In this document: positions 5,607-11,794 of the stretch, in pieces
How positions within the stretch are numbered: position 1 is the first letter of the stretch
Layout of the letters: each line of letters opens with the position of its first letter
NCBI GenBank assembly: GCA_913054565.1
Contig: CAJXHW010000032.1
Coordinates: forward strand, 1 to 11,794
Direction of reading: 5' to 3'
DNA from: an uncultured Kordia sp.
Lineage (GTDB): Bacteria > Bacteroidota > Bacteroidia > Flavobacteriales > Flavobacteriaceae
DNA length: 11,794 bases
The notes under the pieces: model-generated
What the model saw: the letters and a program-made list of their open reading frames with translations, nothing else
Databases searched by the model: none
What the model was told of the DNA's origin: nothing
Translations under genes and position numbers: made by a program

Positions 5607-8306
5607 TTATTTAAAGCGTTTAAATAACTTTTGATAAGAATTTTTAAATTCTTCCAATAAATTATTATTTTTTGACTCATTCCCTTGCCTATAATCTTCT
5701 TTGGAAATACTATTTGTTCGAATATGAAATGCATTTAACTCATACCCTTTTTCAACTAGCACTCTAAACTCTACTTTGTAGCCTATATAATGCTCAGTGT
5801 CAAATTGTAATGTTGTCGTTCTAATTTCTTTATTTGTAGTTTTTAAATCCTGTTGAGCAATAACAATGAAATCCGTATTACCGTTAGGAAGAGTTTTCGA
5901 CAAACAAATATCAAAAACACCTGCTTTATGGTTATCGGATTGTATCGTTAAATAGGACAGTTCAATTTCCAAGGTCATTTCTTTGTCAATCTCTACATAA
6001 GGACCATACACTAAAGTTCCTTTTTCTCCTGTAGATTTTTTCCCATATTCATAGGAAAATGGAATGTCGTGTTGCAATCGATCACAATGGAATATATGGT
6101 TCTTTAAGTTCGGTTTGTTTTGAATAAAAGTATCAGTATAGTTTAATAAAACCTGTTCTAAAGTAGGTAGCTCTTGATAAGAGTTCTCTAGATCAATCAC
6201 TAAGAAAAGGTTCATAAACTCTTGAGAATGAAACCATGTTGTTTCAGAACACGCCAATCCAAAATAGATATTATTCCCTTCTTTGAAAAAACATGTTGGG
6301 TCTAAAATTCCAAATCCTTTTTGGCTAATCTGATTGAAAAAATCTAAAAAATGAAAAGTCGGAGCTTCATTATCACCACTAGACCATAAAAAGGGCAGGT
6401 GCTTGTATGGTTGAGCTGAAGCTCTTCCTAAGCCTGCTAATGTGTTTCCTTCAAAAAAGGCATTTGAACCTCCTCTAAACATTGAGTGATTGCTGTAGTG
6501 AGCAGGAAGCTGAAAATTAGCATCTACAGAACTTGATAATTTAAGCTCATAAGTCTTTATGTCAATTTCATAAATACTAAAAGGACTTAATTCATGTACA
6601 ACAAACAATTGTCCATTTTTTAAGAATGGTTGCCAGTTTTTACCCCAATCAAAATCCTTGCTTGCTCGTAACGGATGCAACGAATCATCTTTTTCTACAT
6701 ACAAAAACGCAGGATGTTTTGCTTCCCCATAGCCAATTATATATGCATACGCATTTTTACCATCACTCACCATTCTAGGATCTGCTCCCAAACCAATGAG
6801 CTTTTTATTTGTCTTTACAAATCCTTTTGATGTGAGTTCGTATTCACACTTATATACTTGAGCAATTTTTGAGTCTGTTAATCGACGTTTGTAAAATGTT
6901 TCTATTTTCATTTCACCATGCAACGAAATGAATTTATCTCCTACTTTACAAAAAGAGTAAAAGATATCAAAGAGCTCATTATACTCTCCATAATATGAAT
7001 CTTCCCAAAGTACTTTTACAGGGGTTTTTTTAAATGAATTTATAAGGTCAAAGACAAGGTTATCTTTTTTTGATTCTATAGAAACATTCGTGTTTTCTCC
7101 TATTTCTTCAATATCTATTTGAACTCCTAACGTTCTTGGGTCATTTGGATTAAATTGCTCCGTTGCTAAAAATGTTTTTTCTACAAATACATAGAGTGAA
7201 TTAACTGTATTTTGATCAAATGTATATGTTCTGGAAACAGGCTCTCTTTTGAGTGTAATCTGTTCCGATTGATTTCCAAAACTGACAAGAATATCATTTT
7301 TTTTATGAGGCCCTGTATTATGAAAAGTAAATTTTAGCTGAGTTGGTTTCGTATCCTTTACTTGAAGAAAAAAATCATGACTATAACACCAGTTGTCTGG
7401 AAAGTGAGAAAAGGAATTGATAGAACCTGTTCCATTCTTAGTTTCTGAAGTTCTAGCTCCATGATAACATGAATATTTACTTGTAATACAATGAGGCTTT
7501 ACGTAATCTAAAAAAGCCACATCATTAAAACAAACAAGATCTTCTACAAAGTGACCAGTGAGCATACTCCCACGTAAATCACTATAGCTCTTTATTCGAA
7601 TTAACGAATGTGATAATCTATCAATTAAAAATAAGTGCTTAAATAATGTATTCAATTCATTAAATAATTGTTCCCCCCTACTTTCTATAGCCAAAGATCT
7701 CTCTTGTACATTTAACTCAATAAAAACTACAGGTTGATGTTTTTCTATTGTTTTATAAGCTCCCTTTAACACAAAGGTTTCCCACCCTTCAACATCAATC
7801 TTAAGAATTTTAATATCAGAATTCTGATGTTTTTGATTTAAGTATGTGTCTAAAGAAATGGTTTCAACTTTTTCAGAATGTGAGATATTTCTTACTTTTT
7901 TATCACTGACATAGGCTCCTCCTACATTACCACCAAAAGAGGCATTGATGTTTTTTATTAGATTATCATGCTCTCCTACAATAATCTTTTCAGCAACAAC
8001 ATTCGTCAATTTATTCTTGCTTAAATTTTGAACTAAGTGATCATATATTACCGATAACGGCTCAAAAGCGATTACGTTCCCTTCTTTTTGGAGACAAGCC
8101 AATACCGAAGTAATCAATCCAACATTAGCACCAATATCAATCGCTGTTTTATCTGAACCGTAAAATGAGGAAGCTAGGTCTAGATACTTTGTAAGCCAGG
8201 GCTCATAACTACCGTCTTTTGGAACTACAGAATTCATATTCATCTGTTCTGAACCTAATGAAAGCTGAAAGCTTTTGTTTTTAAAGGTTATTTTTCTAGT
8301 TCTCAA
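5607..8306 (-). CDS. FkbM-family methyltransferase fused to beta-propeller and beta-sandwich domains
   Basis: This large (899-residue) cytoplasmic protein has several domains. Residues 1-245 are an FkbM-type SAM-dependent methyltransferase: GSYEPWLTKYL (32-42), AIDIGANVGLIT (55-66), VIAFEPLS (78-85) and ILKIDVEGWETFVLKGA (167-183), which is of normal length for the family by itself. Residues about 255-405 look like a beta-sandwich ending in NDPRTLGVQIDIEEI (388-402). Residues about 430-710 resemble a five-bladed propeller of the GH43/GH130 kind, with repeated blades such as GADPRMVSDGKNAY (507-520), KNWQPFLKNGQLFVVHE (556-572), RGGSNAFFEG (611-620) and LDPTCFFKEGNNIYFGLA (668-685). Residues about 740-865 form a second sandwich starting near LVYGPYVEI. 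The end is a basic helix (LFKRFK). The start is a TTG at 8306; the next ATG would cut into the methyltransferase. It is the last gene of the operon, 26 nt after the ATPase gene. Methylating the glycan is likely; the role of the propeller is unknown. Confidence 0.8.
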   Translation of the reverse strand: MRTRKITFKNKSFQLSLGSEQMNMNSVVPKDGSYEPWLTKYLDLASSFYGSDKTAIDIGANVGLITSVLACLQKEGNVIAFEPLSVIYDHLVQNLSKNKLTNVVAEKIIVGEHDNLIKNINASFGGNVGGAYVSDKKVRNISHSEKVETISLDTYLNQKHQNSDIKILKIDVEGWETFVLKGAYKTIEKHQPVVFIELNVQERSLAIESRGEQLFNELNTLFKHLFLIDRLSHSLIRIKSYSDLRGSMLTGHFVEDLVCFNDVAFLDYVKPHCITSKYSCYHGARTSETKNGTGSINSFSHFPDNWCYSHDFFLQVKDTKPTQLKFTFHNTGPHKKNDILVSFGNQSEQITLKREPVSRTYTFDQNTVNSLYVFVEKTFLATEQFNPNDPRTLGVQIDIEEIGENTNVSIESKKDNLVFDLINSFKKTPVKVLWEDSYYGEYNELFDIFYSFCKVGDKFISLHGEMKIETFYKRRLTDSKIAQVYKCEYELTSKGFVKTNKKLIGLGADPRMVSDGKNAYAYIIGYGEAKHPAFLYVEKDDSLHPLRASKDFDWGKNWQPFLKNGQLFVVHELSPFSIYEIDIKTYELKLSSSVDANFQLPAHYSNHSMFRGGSNAFFEGNTLAGLGRASAQPYKHLPFLWSSGDNEAPTFHFLDFFNQISQKGFGILDPTCFFKEGNNIYFGLACSETTWFHSQEFMNLFLVIDLENSYQELPTLEQVLLNYTDTFIQNKPNLKNHIFHCDRLQHDIPFSYEYGKKSTGEKGTLVYGPYVEIDKEMTLEIELSYLTIQSDNHKAGVFDICLSKTLPNGNTDFIVIAQQDLKTTNKEIRTTTLQFDTEHYIGYKVEFRVLVEKGYELNAFHIRTNSISKEDYRQGNESKNNNLLEEFKNSYQKLFKRFK

Positions 8307-8332
8307 ATTGACATTTCGTTTTGTTGTATTAT

Positions 8333-9034
8333 TTATGAAGATCCCTTTAACATATATTCTAAATAAGCATTCATCACCTCATCGGTATTTCCTTGTTTTA
8401 TGATTTTTCCATGCTCTAACCAAATAACTCTATCACATACATCCCTCACAAGATTAGGGTCATGTGTCACTAAAACAACCGTTTGATTAGAGTTCATTTT
8501 TTCTTTTATCAAACGTTCTGATTTTAGTTGGAAATCAATATCACCTACGCCTAAAATTTCATCAATTAACAACACTTCTGGTTCTAAATGATAAGCGATA
8601 GAAAACCCTAATCTTGCTCTCATCCCAGAAGAATACGTTATTAGGTTATTACGAACTGCATCTCCAATTCCCGACATTTCTATAATGTCATCCATTCTCT
8701 TGGAAATTTCTTTTTTAGAAAAACCGTTAAAAAGACCACTTAAAATAATATTATTAATACCGCTTAATTGTTCTGAAAATCCTAATTCTATAGAAAGTAA
8801 ATTTACTTTTTTACAATTTCTAATAATTACCCCTTCATCTGGAGTAATAATATCTGACAACAATCTCAGTAATGTACTTTTTCCTGCGCCATTTCTTCCA
8901 ATAATACCTAAAGTTTCTCCTGTATTTACTTGAAAAGATATGGAATCCAATACTTTTTTCTTCTTTTTAGAAAGAAAAGTTTTCCCTGTTCTATAGGAAA
9001 ATGAAACGTCTTGTAGTTCGAGGTGATTTCCCAT
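8333..9034 (-). CDS. wzt: Polysaccharide ABC exporter ATPase (Wzt-like, short form)
   Basis: This 233-residue cytoplasmic ATPase powers export of a lipid-linked polysaccharide through the permease encoded just upstream. It shows Walker A GRNGAGKST (46-54), the ABC signature SSGMRARLGFSIA (135-147, SSGMR variant typical of Wzt/KpsT/TagH), Walker B VLLIDEILGVGD (154-165) and the switch histidine in VLVTHD (187-192). The protein ends at about residue 233, right after the nucleotide-binding domain. It therefore lacks the C-terminal glycan-binding domain (another ~150-200 residues) of O9a-type Wzt. That points to a system that does not read a chain-end cap, or that has the recognition module elsewhere. 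The start ATG lies 2 nt after the permease stop codon, indicating coupling. Confidence 0.93.
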   Translation of the reverse strand: MGNHLELQDVSFSYRTGKTFLSKKKKKVLDSISFQVNTGETLGIIGRNGAGKSTLLRLLSDIITPDEGVIIRNCKKVNLLSIELGFSEQLSGINNIILSGLFNGFSKKEISKRMDDIIEMSGIGDAVRNNLITYSSGMRARLGFSIAYHLEPEVLLIDEILGVGDIDFQLKSERLIKEKMNSNQTVVLVTHDPNLVRDVCDRVIWLEHGKIIKQGNTDEVMNAYLEYMLKGSS

Positions 9035-9036
9035 AA

Positions 9037-9810
9037 TTATCTAAAAGGTACTTTAGGAACTTCTTTGTCTAATAACTTGTGAGCAATAAAACTTAGAATG
9101 CCAAATATTAGAACAAAAAGAAATATGTACATAAAATCACTAAGATTAATAGGTTTGTTATAAATTAAAACATCTCGATATAAGTTAATCAGTAAAGCAA
9201 AAGGATTGAGTAAAAAAATATCTTGATAAGCTTCAGGCATTGTTTTAAAATCATAAAAAGTACCTGAACCAAACATGATTATTTGTAATAAGGTTGTAAT
9301 AATATGCTTAAGATCTAGGAAATAGGGAACAATAATCGATATAAAATAAACTATTGAAGCAATCAATAAAAACTGAAGTAATAGTATGATGGGTAGTAGC
9401 CTCCACATTTTGTTTGGCGACAAACCACTTACCAATAGAACAGCGATTAAAATAAGCAGCACAAAGAGTTCTTTAATTGCGTCTTGAATGATAGAAACTG
9501 TAGGGAAAAAGTATTTTGGGATATACGTATCTCTAATAATTTGTCGCCCTTTGATAATACACTCCATTCCGTTGGCAATAGACTTACTGAACCAAAACCA
9601 AGGGATAATGCCGCAAAATAAAAAAGGAATAAAGTTGGGAGTATTGTTCCCTCCAAAGAAAACTCCAAAAACAGCATATAAAATGAAAAAATGCAACGCA
9701 GGTTCTATAATCCACCATAAATAACTCAGTGCGTATTTACTAACCTCAGCTTTAAGGTTGGTTCTAACACTAAAAAGAACGAGTTCTCTAAATTGTTTGC
9801 TTTTTATCAT
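9037..9810 (-). CDS. wzm: Polysaccharide ABC-2 type exporter permease (Wzm-like)
   Basis: This 257-residue inner-membrane protein of the ABC-2 transporter family forms the channel for a lipid-linked polysaccharide together with the ATPase encoded next. The N-terminus has a short amphipathic stretch, then ALSYLWWIIEPALHFFILY (27-45, the conserved entry to the first membrane span). About six membrane spans are visible, near 33-52, 60-78, 110-130, 138-162, 168-186 and 226-246. The motif LNPFALLINLYRDVL (201-215) before the last span is typical of Wzm/TagG/KpsM permeases. The ATG at 9810 overlaps the preceding glycosyltransferase stop by 4 nt (ATGA). Length is normal for the family. Confidence 0.93.
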   Translation of the reverse strand: MIKSKQFRELVLFSVRTNLKAEVSKYALSYLWWIIEPALHFFILYAVFGVFFGGNNTPNFIPFLFCGIIPWFWFSKSIANGMECIIKGRQIIRDTYIPKYFFPTVSIIQDAIKELFVLLILIAVLLVSGLSPNKMWRLLPIILLLQFLLIASIVYFISIIVPYFLDLKHIITTLLQIIMFGSGTFYDFKTMPEAYQDIFLLNPFALLINLYRDVLIYNKPINLSDFMYIFLFVLIFGILSFIAHKLLDKEVPKVPFR

Positions 9811-10943
9811 CTCTTAAATAATTTTAAACATCTCAAAGCAAGGTTATAAAACATCCCTAATCGTAATTTCAAGACTTTATCATTGAATAAACCCAAACGT
9901 AAAAAAACACCTGTGAATATAAAATACAGCTTATTGTGAATATTATAAAGCTTAACTAATAAATACCCTGCTGATTGTTCAATAAAACTCTTTTTTATAT
10001 GAGTTTCGGAATCGTGAATGACATTCATCATTTCTAAAATTTGAATAGATTGTTTTTCCCATAGAGTACGCCCTTTTACAATATGTTCTCTTGCGTTTTT
10101 TCCAATGTCCTTTCCTGTATTTATAATATCAAAAGCTTCCTTTATTTGCTGCTTTATTAAATCCAAATCTCTAGATTCAAAATCTATTAAAAACCCATTA
10201 TGCCCATTGTAAATATACTGATCGTGTGTTGAATTTCTATTGGCAAAAACGATACATCCTAAACTCATAGCTTCTAGAAAAGCCATTCCTATTCCTTCAG
10301 ATTCTCTCGGTGCTATATAATATTTAGAAGTGGTAATTAAATTTCTTAAATCTTCTTTATCATCAAACCAAATCGATGTTGAAATAAAATTATCTGGAAT
10401 TCGAAAAACATCTTTTTTCATATCATAAGCATCTTGCCTATCATGTACATGAATATTTTCTACGTAGGGAGAAAAAACTTCGGTAATTATAGCTTCAGAC
10501 AATGAGCTATCTGGACGGCGAAGCCAATAAAAGAGTGTGCTTTTTTTCTCTTTTAAAGAAGTTTCGGCTTTTGGGTAATAATTCAGTTGATGAGATACGA
10601 TACCTGTATCTACACATATTTGGTGTAGCTTTTTAGAAAAATTAAAAAGATACGTTTTGTCAAGCACTTTAAAGTAGCTCTTAGGAGCAGTTCCACATCC
10701 ATCATACATTGGAAAAACTACCACCTTTAATCCTTTTGAAACAAACCAAGGAGCTAAATGCTCCATTTGCCATAACACAAAAATAGATGTAGAATGAATG
10801 CTAAATAATGATTTGATATGTTGCAGGCTTACATTTCCTGTAACTACATCAATATTAAAATCTTTCTCAAAAAGGTTCTTAATGAAGTTTACAGATCCTG
10901 AAACGATATGATCTTTATGGCAAATTAAAACGATATGCTTCAT
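9807..10943 (-). CDS. GT4-type glycosyltransferase
   Basis: This is a probable glycosyltransferase of the GT-B fold, assembling the exported glycan at the cytoplasmic face of the membrane. The N-terminus KHIVLICHKDHIVSGSVNFI is a typical first strand and helix. The C-terminal Rossmann half carries the donor-binding motif APRESEGIGMAFLEAMSLG (E-x7-E, Glu216 and Glu224), followed by NGHNGFLIDF. A C-terminal tail of about 55 residues is hydrophobic and basic (VKLYNIHNKLYFIFTGVFLR, ending LKLFKR) and may attach the enzyme to the membrane. I preferred the ATG at 10943 (378 residues). An upstream in-frame ATG at 10973 would add ten residues and lengthen the overlap with the previous gene from 29 to 59 nt. 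Donor and acceptor sugars cannot be read from sequence. The stop overlaps the permease start. Confidence 0.82.
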   Translation of the reverse strand: MKHIVLICHKDHIVSGSVNFIKNLFEKDFNIDVVTGNVSLQHIKSLFSIHSTSIFVLWQMEHLAPWFVSKGLKVVVFPMYDGCGTAPKSYFKVLDKTYLFNFSKKLHQICVDTGIVSHQLNYYPKAETSLKEKKSTLFYWLRRPDSSLSEAIITEVFSPYVENIHVHDRQDAYDMKKDVFRIPDNFISTSIWFDDKEDLRNLITTSKYYIAPRESEGIGMAFLEAMSLGCIVFANRNSTHDQYIYNGHNGFLIDFESRDLDLIKQQIKEAFDIINTGKDIGKNAREHIVKGRTLWEKQSIQILEMMNVIHDSETHIKKSFIEQSAGYLLVKLYNIHNKLYFIFTGVFLRLGLFNDKVLKLRLGMFYNLALRCLKLFKR

Positions 10944-11794
10944 CGGAGTATTGCTTAAAATTTTTGAATGCATTTTTCATTTTTTCTTCCATTTCTTTAG
11001 AATCAATTTCTAATATCTTCCCTAATTGAAATAACAAATCTTGCTTGGTTTCATATGTCCACCCAGAAGACCAATTATTAATCTCTTCGACAAAACCTGT
11101 ACCTTTTCTAGCCAACACAGGAATTCCATTTTGAATGGCTTCATAATGAATTCCCGAACCTCTAAAATGATAAACACCTGGATCATAAGGCAATAAAATC
11201 AAGTCAGCATCTTCATAAAGTTCTAAAATTTTTTCTCTCATTAAAACAGCATCCACTAAATTAATATTTGCAAGTTCTTTCAACTTTATCCTATATTTTC
11301 TATTGAAAAATTTATTTTGTTTCTTCATGTCTTGCACTACAAGCTTGATAGAAGGAAATTCAAATAAAATTTCTTTAGCTATATGAAAAACATCAAAATA
11401 CCCTTTATCAGCTCGATTTGATCCTGGTAATAAAATGGTGAAAGGCTTTTTATTTTTTACAGCTATCTTGTTATCAAAACTCTTCCGTTCTTCTACAGGA
11501 AAAGGTTCTGCAATAACCTGTAAATTTGGTGTTAATGAATTAAGGTATCTAGCATAAATAGGCACTTCAGCACTTACGGATACTGTATGATAATTCTTAT
11601 TGATTAATGCTATCAATTCAGGTAAATGGTGATTATAAAATGAATGAGGAGTTTCTAGAGACCCTATAAAACGGAAATGGACTTTTGGTCGATTCTCAAT
11701 TTCTATTGTAGCTAATTTTTTAAGTAATGCTTTTGCCCCATAATAATCAGCACTAGGAAAAATAAGGATATCATTACTATTAATTTGAAGAGTC
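10915..11794 (-). CDS. GT4-type glycosyltransferase, N-terminus beyond the window
   Basis: The reading frame stays open to the right edge, so the gene continues outside; about 292 C-terminal residues are visible. The first TTG at 11616 is internal: upstream in-frame codons give natural protein sequence such as DILIFPSADYYGAKALL and FRFIGSLETPHSFYNHHL. The GT-B fold donor half starts near KPFTILLPGSNRADKGYFDV (11458-11399 region). It ends with LYEDADLILLPYDPGVYHFRGSGIHYEAIQNGIPVLARKGTG in pieces: the DADLILLPY loop, then FRGSGIHYEA, where the GSG...E arrangement corresponds to the E-x7-E region of GT4 enzymes. It is the first visible gene of the minus-strand polysaccharide operon and overlaps the next glycosyltransferase gene by 29 nt. 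Specificity is unknown. Confidence 0.8.
   Translation of the reverse strand, partial: TLQINSNDILIFPSADYYGAKALLKKLATIEIENRPKVHFRFIGSLETPHSFYNHHLPELIALINKNYHTVSVSAEVPIYARYLNSLTPNLQVIAEPFPVEERKSFDNKIAVKNKKPFTILLPGSNRADKGYFDVFHIAKEILFEFPSIKLVVQDMKKQNKFFNRKYRIKLKELANINLVDAVLMREKILELYEDADLILLPYDPGVYHFRGSGIHYEAIQNGIPVLARKGTGFVEEINNWSSGWTYETKQDLLFQLGKILEIDSKEMEEKMKNAFKNFKQYSDEAYRFNLP

Noticed and set aside
5549..5734. Short minus-strand open frame under the end of the FkbM fusion gene
   Set aside because: It lies in another frame of a well-supported gene and has no domain features.
8685..9724. Open frames of about 76-82 codons opposite or offset to the ABC transporter genes
   Set aside because: They are shadows of the Walker-motif ATPase and permease genes, whose motifs settle the true frame.
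1..11794. CRISPR array, transposase, integrase, toxin-antitoxin or phage-defence genes
   Set aside because: No regular spacer-repeat pattern and no motifs of these families were seen on either strand.

Overview
The window is AT-rich and looks like a chromosomal stretch from a marine-type or gliding Flavobacteriia member (phylum Bacteroidota). The evidence is the LytS-like kinase paired with a LytTR regulator, start sites without Shine-Dalgarno sequences, a TAnnTTTG-type promoter element, a tRNA-Leu gene without an encoded CCA, and proteins of Bacteroidota style. This is inference from sequence character; no database search was possible.

Layout, left to right. Positions 1-61 are the 3' part of tRNA-Leu(CAA), followed by a strong hairpin terminator. 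A roughly 230-nt gene-free stretch then carries a second copy of the tRNA 3' tail. On the minus strand, 334-2074 is a two-gene unit of membrane histidine kinase and LytTR response regulator, overlapping by 14 nt. Divergent to it, 2327-4060 encodes a secreted protein with a formylglycine-generating-enzyme (FGE/SUMF1) fold that lacks the catalytic cysteines and carries C-terminal beta-sandwich domains. The gene-free stretch 4061-4487 holds a diverged copy of the left intergenic repeat and another remnant of the tRNA-Leu 3' end, so the kinase/regulator/FGE block is bracketed by tRNA-derived direct repeats.

From 4488 on is a surface-polysaccharide locus. A plus-strand gene encodes a close relative of GDP-mannose 3,5-epimerase (source of GDP-L-galactose/GDP-L-gulose). 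It converges on a minus-strand operon that enters from beyond the right edge. In transcription order the operon is: GT4-type glycosyltransferase (N-terminus outside the window), second GT4-type glycosyltransferase, ABC-2 polysaccharide permease (Wzm-like), short ABC ATPase (Wzt-like, without a C-terminal glycan-binding domain), and an 899-residue protein fusing an FkbM methyltransferase to a probable beta-propeller and two beta-sandwich regions. Overlaps and gaps within the operon are tiny (29-nt overlap, 4-nt overlap, 2-nt gap, 26-nt gap), so the genes are probably co-transcribed and jointly build, modify and export one glycan.

The most unusual items are the 899-residue FkbM fusion next to a Wzt without its sensor domain, the cysteine-less FGE-fold protein divergent from a LytTR system, and the repeated tRNA-Leu 3' ends around the first 4.3 kb. 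I found no CRISPR array, transposase, integrase, toxin-antitoxin pair or recognisable defence system.
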